A DNA stretch of 64,000 nucleotides, from the NCBI RefSeq assembly GCF_017368475.1, contig NZ_JAFNJE010000002.1, positions 248,001 to 312,000 on the forward strand. The letters are read 5' to 3'. Each line of letters starts with the position of its first letter. Within the stretch, counting starts at the first letter, position 1. The notes beneath the pieces were generated by a model. That model saw only the letters and a program-made list of their open reading frames with translations. It made no database searches and was not told the DNA's origin. This DNA is from Alteromonas sp. 5E99-2. Lineage in GTDB: Bacteria; Pseudomonadota; Gammaproteobacteria; Enterobacterales; Alteromonadaceae. Of the stretch, positions 43,817 to 52,517 are shown piece after piece. Position numbers and translations under genes: made by a program.

Positions 43817-44413
43817 ATGAAATATAAAACCTTATTAATGGCCTGCATTGTTATCAGTGCAATTTTGCCAATCAGCCAAGCTAACGCAGAAAAAATCGTT
43901 CTCGCGGGCGGGTGCTTTTGGTGTGTTGAATCAGATTTTGAAAAACTAGAAGGCGTTACCAGTGCTGTATCTGGTTTTACTGGTGGGGATAGCACAAACC
44001 CACGCTATAACGGAAATCATAAAGGGCATTATGAAGCCGTAGAAATCACCTACGACCCAGAGGTTGTAAGTTATAAAGAGTTATTAGATTACTTTTGGCT
44101 TAGCATCGATCCATTCGATCCCCAAGGACAATTCTGTGACAAAGGGCCTAGCTATAGAACCGCTATTTTTGTAGCGAATGACGAAGAAAGAAAAGCTGCT
44201 GAAGCGTCTAAAAAAGCCGTTGCAGAACAATTCCCAAATGAAACCGTAGCAACGGTTATTTTGGACGCAAAAACCTTCCATCCATTAACAGGTAGCGAGA
44301 GCTATCATCAGGATTATGCGAAGAACAACCCTATTCGCTATAAATCATATCGCTGGGGCTGTGGCCGAGACAAACGCACTCGTGAAATCTGGGGCGAAAA
44401 AGCCATTCACTAG
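43817..44413 (+). CDS. msrA: Exported methionine sulfoxide reductase A
   Basis: The 198-residue protein begins with a signal peptide (LMACIVISAILPISQANA/EK). The catalytic GCFWCVESDFE motif and EITYDPEVVSYKELLDYFW, DPQGQFCDKGPSYRTAIF and ESYHQDYAKNNP are all MsrA features, with a C-terminal Cys in WGCGRD. It reduces Met-S-sulfoxide in exported proteins. A periplasmic MsrA needs an electron donor across the membrane, which is not in this window. Confidence 0.93.
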   Translation: MKYKTLLMACIVISAILPISQANAEKIVLAGGCFWCVESDFEKLEGVTSAVSGFTGGDSTNPRYNGNHKGHYEAVEITYDPEVVSYKELLDYFWLSIDPFDPQGQFCDKGPSYRTAIFVANDEERKAAEASKKAVAEQFPNETVATVILDAKTFHPLTGSESYHQDYAKNNPIRYKSYRWGCGRDKRTREIWGEKAIH

Positions 44414-44427
44414 AAAGGCAATATGTA

Positions 44428-44456
44428 AGTTGCTGGTAGTATTGCTATCGGCAACT
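44428..44456. terminator. Weak hairpin between msrA and the Lrp gene
   Basis: AGTTGC (44428-44433) pairs with GCAACT (44451-44456), with an inner GGTAG/CTATC pairing including a G-U. No clear T-run. The genes on both sides converge on it. Confidence 0.35.
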
Positions 44457-44482
44457 CACCTAGTTCATAAAAACTACAAAAA

Positions 44483-44947
44483 CTAAATAGGTAACTCAGT
44501 CGTATTCTTTACTTCTGTCATTGCAATATGGCTTTGTGCTTCATGAATATAGGCCAGCTTAAGCAACTTATTTCGCAAAAAGTTTTCGTAACTTTGAATA
44601 TCTTTAGTGACGACTCGTAACACATAGTCCATGTTTCCCGAAATTGTCCAGCACTCAGCGACTTCGGCATAGCCCACAATGGCCAGTTCAAATTCTTCTA
44701 AACTATTCCGCCCATGAGTGGATAGTTTGATGTTGACGAAAGCAACCAATTCACAATCAAGTTTATGCCTGTCTAACAAGGCTACCTTAGATTTAATATA
44801 GCCTTCTTGCTGAAGCCTATTAATACGCCGCCAGCAAGGTGATTGGGACAAACCAACCTGCTCTGCAATTTCTGTTGCAGACAAATTGGCGTCTTTTTGT
44901 AGTAATTGCAGAATATGAATGTCTATTTTTTGCAATGGCTCAGACAT
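44483..44947 (-). CDS. Lrp/AsnC family transcriptional regulator
   Basis: The 154-residue protein has the Lrp layout: helix-turn-helix IDIHILQLLQKDANLSATEIAEQVGLSQSPCWRRINRLQQEGYI, then the RAM ligand domain (FVNIKLSTHGRNSLEEFE, AECWTISGNMDYVLRVVTKDI). Such regulators respond to amino acids. It stands 78 bases downstream of the aminotransferase gene on the same strand; together with the 2OG dioxygenase it forms a likely amino-acid cassette. Confidence 0.9.
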   Translation of the reverse strand: MSEPLQKIDIHILQLLQKDANLSATEIAEQVGLSQSPCWRRINRLQQEGYIKSKVALLDRHKLDCELVAFVNIKLSTHGRNSLEEFELAIVGYAEVAECWTISGNMDYVLRVVTKDIQSYENFLRNKLLKLAYIHEAQSHIAMTEVKNTTELPI

Positions 44948-45025
44948 GGCAAATTAACTCTAATAAATACTAAATATTAGATTAGTTATACCCTATTTCT
45001 TTGATTTTGAAATTAATAATGCATA

Positions 45026-46261
45026 TTATTTATGTAACAAAATACACTTTTCAAGTAATTCAAAAAAACGCTCTAGTTCACTGACGTTATTATAGTGCAT
45101 GCAGCCCACACGAATAACGCCACCTATGTCAGTCAAGCCTAACTGCTCATATAAACCTTGTGCGTAAAAATTGCCGTCCCAGATACACACATCATACTGG
45201 GCAAAAAACTCAGACACGGCACGAGGTGCAATTCCTTCAATACGAAACGCGAATGTTGGCGTACGATTTTCACTAGAAGACAAGCCAAACAATTTTATCC
45301 CAGTAAAACCTTCTAGGTTCGAGAGAAAATGAGCACTCAACATTTTTTCATGCTGAATAATATGCTCGTAACCCGCACAAATACGTTCTCGCCTTGACCT
45401 AGTGACAGGTAAATCAGATAAAGACGCAATATAGTCAACTGCAGACACAAACCCAGCCAAAGCTTCGAAACTTTGCGTTCCCGTTTCCCAACGCCCAGGG
45501 TTAACGTCTTTTGCCGGCGCAACTTTATAAGGAGAAAGCGAAGACAACACAGACTCCTTGGCAAACAGAACACCAAGGTGAGGACCAAAGTACTTATAAG
45601 CCGAACTCACTAAAAAATCACAACCCAGTGCTTGTACATCAACACTTGCATGAGGAACATAATGCACCGCGTCAACATATACTAGTGCTTCAGAATGAGA
45701 CTTTATGTCCTCAATAACTGCCTTAACATCTACCATTGATCCAGTGGTGTTAGACGCATGAGTTACTGCCACAAATTTTGTTTTTTCGTTGAGCAAGCCT
45801 AACAAAGCCTGACGATCTAAGGTGCAATCCGCTTCTACTACAGGAACCTGATGTACAACGACGCCTTTTTCTTCTGCCGCCAAGACCCAAGGTGAAACAT
45901 TCGAATAATGATCAAGGGCGGTTACAATAACTTCATCGCCACGCTGCCATGTATTAGCAACAGCCCGACTAAAGTGAAACGCTAGCGATGTCGCGTTAGC
46001 TCCAAAAACAATATTATTTGCCGACGGTGCATTGTATAAATCAGCCGCAGCCTGCCTAGCATCACTCATCAAACTTTGCGTTTTTTTACTCGTGAAATAC
46101 GCTCCACCTAAGTTTGCATTACTGCTCCCTAAGTAATTCACCATACTGTTTAATACACAATTTGGCACTTGGGAGCCACCAGGGCCATCTAAGAAAATGG
46201 GAACAACACCGTCATTTTCTTGCTGTAATGCAGGAAACTGGTCTCGAATATGATCTTTCAT
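45026..46261 (-). CDS. Class V aminotransferase / cysteine desulfurase-like protein
   Basis: A 411-residue PLP enzyme of the NifS-like class V fold. IFLDGPGGSQVPNCVL at the start, VFGANATSLAFHFSR, THASNTTGSMVDV, VDAVHYVPHASVDV (PLP Asp), and SSAYKYFGPHLGVLF with the PLP Lys are visible. It belongs to the cysteine-desulfurase-like group that often works on unusual amino acids rather than supplying sulfur. No SufE or IscU partner is present. Its ATG directly abuts the stop of the 2OG dioxygenase gene, so the two are translationally coupled. Confidence 0.85.
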   Translation of the reverse strand: MKDHIRDQFPALQQENDGVVPIFLDGPGGSQVPNCVLNSMVNYLGSSNANLGGAYFTSKKTQSLMSDARQAAADLYNAPSANNIVFGANATSLAFHFSRAVANTWQRGDEVIVTALDHYSNVSPWVLAAEEKGVVVHQVPVVEADCTLDRQALLGLLNEKTKFVAVTHASNTTGSMVDVKAVIEDIKSHSEALVYVDAVHYVPHASVDVQALGCDFLVSSAYKYFGPHLGVLFAKESVLSSLSPYKVAPAKDVNPGRWETGTQSFEALAGFVSAVDYIASLSDLPVTRSRRERICAGYEHIIQHEKMLSAHFLSNLEGFTGIKLFGLSSSENRTPTFAFRIEGIAPRAVSEFFAQYDVCIWDGNFYAQGLYEQLGLTDIGGVIRVGCMHYNNVSELERFFELLEKCILLHK

Positions 46262-46915
46262 CTACACTTTCGCCGTTAACACGAATATATCCATGCTTCC
46301 TTCATGGCCCTCTTCAGGAAAAATAGTCGCTGCACTGTGCCAAAAGCGTTTGTCATTAAGTACCACAAACTCACCTTTATCAAAGGTGTGATTTATAAAC
46401 GGCGCATCATTTTTGTTTAAATGAATACGCAAATTCCCGCCGGCTTTTAAGTGCTCTCGTTGAATAACGAAAATACCAATACGGTCGAAACCATCTTGGT
46501 GAACGCCTTCAGGTGCAACGGCAGTTTCTTTATTTTCTTTCGCTAAAATACGCAACTGGTGTACTTCAATATCAGCATCATCATTAACATGAGCCATATT
46601 CTTAAAATGCTGAAACATCTCAACAAAGGCAGCGCTATTAATTATTTCGTCTTCAATTTCTTCATAACGCCTAACCACTCCACCTTGAAATGTGTTTAAT
46701 TCTTCTGACTGCACAAAGTCTTTCTGAGGTAAATGCGTTAAAGATTGGTCTGAAAAGGTAAAGTGAGAAAACCGTCTTAAGCGAAATTCGCCGTCCAAAT
46801 AAGGGTTAGGTGGTAAATTATCGAATGATTTTGCCAATATCTGAGTATGGTCAACACTTAACTGCCCTAGTTCTAAGTAAAACTGACTTGTGTTGACTGT
46901 ATCTGAAGTACCCAT
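46262..46915 (-). CDS. 2-oxoglutarate/Fe(II) dioxygenase, free amino acid hydroxylase type
   Basis: The 217-residue protein resembles the 2OG-Fe_Oxy_2 family (PF10014), whose Bacillus member IDO hydroxylates L-isoleucine. Family features: FRLRRFSHFTF, EELNTFQGGVVRRYE, EVHQLRILAKENKE, PEGVHQDGFDRIGIFVIQREH holding the HxD metal ligands, NLRIHL, and LNDKRFWHSAATIFP with the distal His. It would hydroxylate a free amino acid, with succinate and CO2 as side products. A GGAAGG precedes the ATG. It heads the transcript toward the PLP enzyme and Lrp regulator. The target amino acid is unknown. Confidence 0.82.
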   Translation of the reverse strand: MGTSDTVNTSQFYLELGQLSVDHTQILAKSFDNLPPNPYLDGEFRLRRFSHFTFSDQSLTHLPQKDFVQSEELNTFQGGVVRRYEEIEDEIINSAAFVEMFQHFKNMAHVNDDADIEVHQLRILAKENKETAVAPEGVHQDGFDRIGIFVIQREHLKAGGNLRIHLNKNDAPFINHTFDKGEFVVLNDKRFWHSAATIFPEEGHEGSMDIFVLTAKV

Positions 46916-47146
46916 AACACACCTTCCAACTATTCTATTGAGATGTAAAAATAATATAGCTAAACCATGGGATTTGGTTTGTTAATTAGACAATAAATCC
47001 TTACTTGAGAACATAATTTATGTTAACAAAACCTATTTTTCGAATAAAAATCGTTTTTCCCTTGTAAATCTAGCTTATTGAAAGTGCAAGCTGAATGAGA
47101 AACACTTACACTGATTCTATTGATTTTTATTTGAGGTTGTTGAGTT

Positions 47147-48430
47147 ATGAAGCGTTACTTTGCCTTTAGCATGGCCGTCATTTTTATTCTTATTTCGTCA
47201 GCCATAGGCTTAATATGGTTTAGTGTGGAGAGTGAGCCCAGAATAACCACCGACTCTATTCAATATTTAAATAGTGCCGATCATGTAGCTCCCTTACTGA
47301 AACAGATACAAACAATCCTTGAAAACCCCAATATTGAAACTCGTATCGATGTTACTCAAACTCAAATAAGCAGCATTCAAGGGTTGATCCAAAGAGCTAG
47401 TAATAAATTTAGAGCAAAGAGTGAAATCAAAAGTAACGCAGCTAGCATCAATATGACATACGCCTTTACAGTAAGAGGTGTTAAGCGGTTTATTAATTTA
47501 CAAATAATCATTGCGGCTGGAGAAGGGCTAACAATCAATAAATTAAAAGTGGGCCATATTAGCTATTCTGGTTGGTTTGCAAAGTTCGTTGCTAAACACA
47601 GTATTAATTTATATACCAAGAGTAACCTTGCCACTGAATTACTGAACAGCGTTGAGAAGATTACATTAGATGAAAATGCCATTCAGTTTAAGCTAAAGGC
47701 CGTTGACAAAGTGTTTGCAGAACTAATGCTCATTGACACAGAAGAGCCATCTGAACGGGATAAAGAACTGCAAAAATACACTGCCTTATTTTTGAGTGAA
47801 TTAAACAACTTCCACACTAACAACACCTTTGAACAATTATCTTTAAATAACTACATCAACTTCGTATTTAAACTCGCTGAGGAAAACAGCAATAATAATG
47901 CTGTTTTAGTTAACGAAGCTGCAATACTCAGTCTTGCTATTTTTGCGGGCGATAGTCGCTTGAGTCAACTATTTAAAAACCTGTCTTTCGACCCCGAAAA
48001 TGCCAACTCTTTTAAAAATAGACCGACGCTAGCGGATAGAACCGACCTCGCACAGCACTTTATTATCTCTGCAGCGTTGCATGTTATTTCCCGCAAAAAT
48101 ATAGCTCTGGCCATTGGTGAGTTTAAAGAACTGATGGACCGAGCACCCAGTGGAACCGGTTATAGTTTTCTTGACCTCGCGGCTGACAGGGCGGGTGTGG
48201 CATTCGCAGAACAAGCAACAAATAATCTCAAATCCGCTGTTATTCTTAAAAGATTGTCGTCAGGCGTATCCGAAGACGCGTACCTACCTAAATTAAACAG
48301 ATTAAGTGAAGGGTTACATAAGCAAGCGTTTGTTGATAAATACACGCAAGTTGATAGCGCCGAATATAAAAAAGACGTCAACTTAATTAAAGCCCGTATT
48401 CGCACACTTTCATTGTACGCTGAAAATTAA
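47147..48430 (+). CDS. Membrane-anchored protein of unknown function upstream of an ECF sigma factor
   Basis: A 427-residue protein with a single N-terminal helix (FSMAVIFILISSAIGLIWF) and a large domain predicted in the periplasm. A late segment, RTDLAQHFIISAALHVISRK followed by GEFKELMDRAPSGTGYSFLDLAADRAGVAFAE, looks conserved (His, Asp and Gly-rich turns) but I cannot name a family. It lies 83 bases before the sigma gene on the same strand and could be its signal-receiving partner, as inference. Confidence 0.7.
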   Translation: MKRYFAFSMAVIFILISSAIGLIWFSVESEPRITTDSIQYLNSADHVAPLLKQIQTILENPNIETRIDVTQTQISSIQGLIQRASNKFRAKSEIKSNAASINMTYAFTVRGVKRFINLQIIIAAGEGLTINKLKVGHISYSGWFAKFVAKHSINLYTKSNLATELLNSVEKITLDENAIQFKLKAVDKVFAELMLIDTEEPSERDKELQKYTALFLSELNNFHTNNTFEQLSLNNYINFVFKLAEENSNNNAVLVNEAAILSLAIFAGDSRLSQLFKNLSFDPENANSFKNRPTLADRTDLAQHFIISAALHVISRKNIALAIGEFKELMDRAPSGTGYSFLDLAADRAGVAFAEQATNNLKSAVILKRLSSGVSEDAYLPKLNRLSEGLHKQAFVDKYTQVDSAEYKKDVNLIKARIRTLSLYAEN

Positions 48431-48513
48431 ATCATCAATTAATCCATTTTTTTTGTAATAAAAAAGATGTGCGAATGACTATAGTATTTTTTACTTATCT
48501 AGCGCGATAGAAC

Positions 48514-49008
48514 ATGGACTTTTCTACGGTATTGTCTGAGCATCAAGGTTTGCTCAGCCGTGTTGCCAATAGTTATGAAGCCGACCCTGAATTGCAAAAA
48601 GAACTCTTTCAAGAAATTTCCATAGCAGTATGGCAGGCTTTGCGTTCCTTTAAACAAGAATCGAGTATTAAAACCTATATTTTACGAATTGCTCATAACC
48701 GCGCAGTAAGCCATGTTGCAAAAGAAGTTCGTACTGTCAGAAGCAATAATGTAGATAACCAGGATGTCACAGGCTTATTTCAAAAAATTGACTGCACAGA
48801 GCAAAAAGCCACACACCACCAGCAAATAGAACACATGTTAACGGCTGTTCGCCAACTCAAACTGCCTGCGCGACAAATATTTACCATGTCTATGGAAGGG
48901 TTGAGTTACCAAGAAATTTCAGACAACACAGGTTTAAGCGTCAGTAATGTTGGCGCAATTATTAACCGTTCCAAAGCCTTGGTGCTAAAGGAAATAAATC
49001 ATGATTGA
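48514..49008 (+). CDS. ECF-type RNA polymerase sigma factor
   Basis: A 164-residue sigma-70 family protein with region 2 (DPELQKELFQEISIAVWQAL, SIKTYILRIAHNRAVSHVAKE) and region 4 (LPARQIFTMSMEGLSYQEIS followed by DNTGLSVSNVGAIINRSKAL). It overlaps the next gene by 8 bases; that gene encodes a membrane protein in the usual place of an anti-sigma factor. It would direct polymerase to a small envelope or stress regulon. Confidence 0.92.
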   Translation: MDFSTVLSEHQGLLSRVANSYEADPELQKELFQEISIAVWQALRSFKQESSIKTYILRIAHNRAVSHVAKEVRTVRSNNVDNQDVTGLFQKIDCTEQKATHHQQIEHMLTAVRQLKLPARQIFTMSMEGLSYQEISDNTGLSVSNVGAIINRSKALVLKEINHD

Positions 49009-49582
49009 AACCGAAAACAGTAGCGATATTGAGCTACAAAAATTGTGGCAGAAGCAAACTATTTCCCCTCTTGACCTAAACGATATTCGTCGCAGAGCAA
49101 CGCTTCAAACGAGAAAACAACGATTTTATCTTGCATTGGACATCATCAGCTTATCGCCGTGGTTACTCTTTTTTATAATTGATATAGAGCTGCCGCCCAG
49201 CCAGAAAGTATTTCTTTTTGTGTTTATGATCATGTCATTACTAACATTACTATACATAATAAAACTACGCTGGACTTCCTTGCGCTCGATGAACAAAAAT
49301 ACCGGGGATTATTCATTGCGATTATTGCAGCAATTGAAAAATAACCAACGCCTTGCTTATATTAATAAGCCCATCAGTTTTATCGTTATTCTTGGCTCTG
49401 CCTGTATGGAGCCAGTGTCCTATTTATTGGGTGAAATAACCTTAGCTCAAGCCATGTATAAAGGGGCTATCAGCTTTGCAATATTAGCAGCAAGCCTTGG
49501 ACCTTGGGTGTGGTGGTTTCATCGACGAGAAAAGCGTTTCGAAAGAGAAGCAGCAGAATTGAGCCGTATTTTAAAAATTTAA
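49001..49582 (+). CDS. Membrane protein, probable partner (anti-sigma-like) of the ECF sigma factor
   Basis: The 193-residue protein has an N-terminal cytoplasmic part of about 45 residues (ELQKLWQKQTISPLDLNDIRRRA) and about four membrane helices: near 46-64, 71-88, 125-142 and 152-170. Its start overlaps the sigma gene by 8 bases, typical of sigma/anti-sigma pairs. The sequence does not show the classic zinc anti-sigma motif, so the role is drawn from position. Confidence 0.75.
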   Translation: MIETENSSDIELQKLWQKQTISPLDLNDIRRRATLQTRKQRFYLALDIISLSPWLLFFIIDIELPPSQKVFLFVFMIMSLLTLLYIIKLRWTSLRSMNKNTGDYSLRLLQQLKNNQRLAYINKPISFIVILGSACMEPVSYLLGEITLAQAMYKGAISFAILAASLGPWVWWFHRREKRFEREAAELSRILKI

Positions 49583-49647
49583 AATAAAATGTAATAAATG
49601 CCTAGCGACTTTGACTATAAAGCTAACGTCACTTTTAAGGTTACATT

Positions 49648-49896
49648 ATGGAAAAATTAACTAATTTCTACGAAACCACGCCGTTATGGATGTTTTCTAT
49701 TGGTATTATTGCCTTGTTATTCGTGTGGTTTTTACCTGTTTTACTCGCCGCATTTTTTAATCGAAAACACCTAAAACTCATTGCTATGGCCTGCATTCCT
49801 GCGGTTTTTTCAGTTATCGCTTGGACCGGTATTCTTGTATGGTCTGTTACTGGAAAGGTATGGAACAAAAAAGAACAGCCTACTGCACAGCCTTAA
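49648..49896 (+). CDS. Imm_superinfect-like small membrane protein
   Basis: The 82-residue protein has two membrane helices: MFSIGIIALLFVWFLPVLLAAF, then a basic turn NRKHLKL, then IAMACIPAVFSVIAWTGILVWSV. This layout and the spacing of RKH and AWTGI match the Imm_superinfect family (PF14373), named after the T4 superinfection immunity protein. In bacteria the family is widespread and need not be antiphage. It follows the anti-sigma-like gene by 65 bases and ends in a terminator. Confidence 0.72.
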   Translation: MEKLTNFYETTPLWMFSIGIIALLFVWFLPVLLAAFFNRKHLKLIAMACIPAVFSVIAWTGILVWSVTGKVWNKKEQPTAQP

Positions 49897-49900
49897 AATA

Positions 49901-49921
49901 AAGTGTCCGCTACGGACACTT
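49901..49921 (+). terminator. Terminator of the sigma / Imm_superinfect unit
   Basis: AAGTGTCCG (49901-49909), loop CTA, CGGACACTT (49913-49921): a perfect 9-bp stem, then GGCTTTTC. It is 4 bases after the stop of the 82-residue gene. Confidence 0.75.
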
Positions 49922-49924
49922 GGC

Positions 49925-50059
49925 TTTTCATTCTATTCAACTAAGCAATTTGGCAGCGGTTTAGATTTAGCACTTTGCAGGGAAATCACCGACGCTCACC
50001 ACGGAAAAATACTGCTTCAAAATCGCAATAAGGGCGGCGTCAGTGTAAGGGTTTATTGG
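49925..50059 (+). pseudogene. Remnant of a histidine kinase C-terminus
   Basis: One frame reads FSFYSTKQFGSGLDLALCRE, then ITDAHHGKILLQNRNKGGVSVRVYW. This is the end of a HATPase_c domain: the usual F-T-K, the G2 box (GSGLxLAL) and the final strands are in order over about 45 residues. No start codon, phosphoacceptor domain or N/G1 box precedes it; directly upstream is an unrelated terminator. It lies immediately before the convergent HAD gene. It is best read as the 3' scrap of a lost sensor kinase gene. Confidence 0.65.
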
Positions 50060-50064
50060 AATTT

Positions 50065-50811
50065 TTATAACGTCTTGAGTAAATCAACCAGTTCGTTTAA
50101 ATCATTCACAAGATAGTCAGGCTTGTCGGCCAAAGGATAAAGTTGCTTACCGGGACGAGCAATAAATGCCGTTTGTAATCCCGCAGACTTCGCCCCAGCA
50201 ATATCCCAACCATGGGCTGCAACCATTAATGCCTCTTCAGGCTTAACATTCATTTGTTCTAAGGCCCAGCGATATGCACGTAAGTCGGGTTTATACACAC
50301 CAATATCTTCTACACTTAGCCTTTTTGAAAAGAAATGAGTTAGTTTTGCGTGTTCAAACTGTGCTCTAACGCCAGCATTAGAACTATTTGTTAAACTGAT
50401 AATGGTGTAGCCTGCGTCATTTAAAGCCGCTAGCCCTTCTTTCACATCGGGATGAGGCGGCAATGAGAGTAGTGGTGGAACAATGGCTTGTTTTGCTTGC
50501 TCATCACTTATCTCAATGCCATTGTTACGGGCAACCATTTGTAATGCAGCAACACCTATAGTGCCAAAATCATTCCATTCGCCTCGAGTTGTATCGACTA
50601 ACGAGTGGTGCAACATAGTTGAAAACCACAAAGGCAATAACTCTTCTTTTCCGCCTAACGCTTTACCCACTGACTCTCTCATAGAATCTAAGTCAAGCAA
50701 GGTTTCATTCACGTCAAAAATGATAACTTTCGGTTTGTTCAGCTCTTGGGCGTTACTTATTGTCGTCATAAAAACCGCCGTCACTAATAAAAAAGAAAAA
50801 ATCGCCTTCAT
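50065..50811 (-). CDS. Exported haloacid dehalogenase type II-like HAD hydrolase
   Basis: A 248-residue HAD protein with a signal peptide (FSFLLVTAVFMTTISNA/QEL). HAD motif I reads IIFDVNETLLDLD with the nucleophile Asp, motif II SLTNSSNAG, motif III Lys in GVYKPDLRAY, and motif IV VAAHGWDIAGAKSAG. This is the L-2-haloacid dehalogenase pattern (FDVNETL). Export to the periplasm is unusual for this group. It is 39 bases downstream of proA on the same strand, perhaps co-transcribed. Confidence 0.87.
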   Translation of the reverse strand: MKAIFSFLLVTAVFMTTISNAQELNKPKVIIFDVNETLLDLDSMRESVGKALGGKEELLPLWFSTMLHHSLVDTTRGEWNDFGTIGVAALQMVARNNGIEISDEQAKQAIVPPLLSLPPHPDVKEGLAALNDAGYTIISLTNSSNAGVRAQFEHAKLTHFFSKRLSVEDIGVYKPDLRAYRWALEQMNVKPEEALMVAAHGWDIAGAKSAGLQTAFIARPGKQLYPLADKPDYLVNDLNELVDLLKTL

Positions 50812-50850
50812 GGGTACTCCAATACGTTTACTTACCTTAGTAAAGGGTAC

Positions 50851-52098
50851 TTAGGTTCTTACTTGTCCTGTACCGTTTACTAAGAATTTTTCTGTTGTAA
50901 GCGATTCTAATCCCATAGGGCCATATGCGTGTAGTTTTGTCGTTGCAATGCCAATTTCTGCGCCCAATCCCAGTTCACTACCATCAGAAAACCGTGACGA
51001 TGCATTTACCATTACTACTGACGCATCAACCGTTTGCTGAAAAATTGCCCCTGTACGTTCATCTTCAGTGGCAATAACTTCAGTATGATTACTACCAAAC
51101 TCTGCAATGTGATCCAACGCACTGTTAAGGCTATCAACCACTCGAATAGCAATTTCTAAGCACAGGTATTCCTTACCAAAATCACTATCACTGATCACAT
51201 GATCACAAGTGATATAGTTCGCTGTTTTTTCACAACCGTTAATTACAACCTTGCGTTCCCGTAACTCTTTACTTGCCAGAGCTAAAAACTGCTCAGCAAT
51301 ATCTGCATGCACAACAAGGCATTCCAATGCATTGCACACACCTGTTCGCTGGGTTTTACCATTAACGAGTAAGTCGATGGCTTTTTGGAAGTCAGCCTGC
51401 TTATCCACATAAAGGTGACATACACCTTGGAAGTGCTGAATAACAGGCACCCTACTGTTGTCAGTCACGAAATTAATGAGGCCTTCTCCTCCCCGAGGAA
51501 TGATGACATCGATGTACTTATCCTGTTGCATCAGCTCCATCATTAACCCTCTATCTGGATCTGGAACAACGGTAATAATTTGCGGTGGTAAATTAAACTC
51601 TTCTAGTACGGCTTGCATGATTGAAGCAATTTTAAGGCTGGTCGTCAGGGCTTCTTTTCCGCCTCTTAAAATCACTGCGTTTCCTGATTTTAAGCATAAT
51701 GCCCCTGCGTCTGCAGTCACATTTGGTCGCGCTTCGTAAATCATGCAAACCACGCCTAAAGGCACACGCATTTTATTAATTTCAATGCCATTAGGTCGGG
51801 TGTCTAAATGACGGGTTTTCCCCACAGGGTCAGGCAAACTTGCAACCGTTTCTAAACCTTCCGCCATGGCTTCGATTCGTTCAGCATTTAGGGTTAAGCG
51901 ATCTAGCATTGCTTCACCCGTCCCATTTTCCCTTGCGACAGCCACTTCTTGTGTATTCGTTTCAATAATACCACTGGCATTATCTCTCAACCTTTGAGCA
52001 ATTGTTCGCAGGACCTGATTCTTTGTTTCTTCGTCAACTACGGCCAAGGCACGAGATGCATGTGAGGCTTCTCGTGATAGCGTTTCAATCAAACTCAT
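50851..52098 (-). CDS. proA: Gamma-glutamyl phosphate reductase
   Basis: The 415-residue product is ProA: EIETN-type GIIETNTQEVAVARENG, KMRVPLGVVCMIYEARPNVTADA, LKSGNAVILRGGKEA, IIPRGGEGLINFV, and VCNALECLVVHADIA with the catalytic Cys. It reduces glutamyl-5-phosphate to the semialdehyde in proline synthesis. GGAGG precedes the ATG. proB, normally adjacent, is not in this window. The 419-base gap upstream to the chemoreceptor gene holds no gene I can support, only promoters for both directions. Confidence 0.96.
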   Translation of the reverse strand: MSLIETLSREASHASRALAVVDEETKNQVLRTIAQRLRDNASGIIETNTQEVAVARENGTGEAMLDRLTLNAERIEAMAEGLETVASLPDPVGKTRHLDTRPNGIEINKMRVPLGVVCMIYEARPNVTADAGALCLKSGNAVILRGGKEALTTSLKIASIMQAVLEEFNLPPQIITVVPDPDRGLMMELMQQDKYIDVIIPRGGEGLINFVTDNSRVPVIQHFQGVCHLYVDKQADFQKAIDLLVNGKTQRTGVCNALECLVVHADIAEQFLALASKELRERKVVINGCEKTANYITCDHVISDSDFGKEYLCLEIAIRVVDSLNSALDHIAEFGSNHTEVIATEDERTGAIFQQTVDASVVMVNASSRFSDGSELGLGAEIGIATTKLHAYGPMGLESLTTEKFLVNGTGQVRT

Positions 52099-52517
52099 TA
52101 TTCCTCCAGTCTTGCGGCATTTTTTTCGGATAGTAGGGCTGAATCCAATTACGAATTCTTTGGCTGCTTCGTAACCTTTATCTGCATAAACAAAAGATAA
52201 GGTTGTAAACAGCGGTAATAGTGTAATTTTGCCATAACTAGCATATTTTGTCGTATGTTATCGGCATGAACCTTTGCTTATCTAACGTCGTTGTGAAAAA
52301 TCCAATATTCACTTACTGAGTACAAATTTAAATCTTCTCAGCTAACATTTTTAATTGCTCAGAAAGCAGTTATGTCAGAGGAACTCCTCAGTTTATCAGG
52401 CGTGGGAATAAACCAAACGAAAAGTAAGAATTAAATTTTTTCTTAGGTTTATTGAGCAAAATTTAAACTAACTGCTATTTTTAAATACAGGACATTTCAA
52501 ATTATAGGACGGTTGAC

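Noticed and set aside
49648-49896. Phage defence island suggested by the Imm_superinfect-like protein
   Set aside because: No phage, restriction, toxin or recombinase genes lie nearby; the protein family is widespread outside phage immunity.
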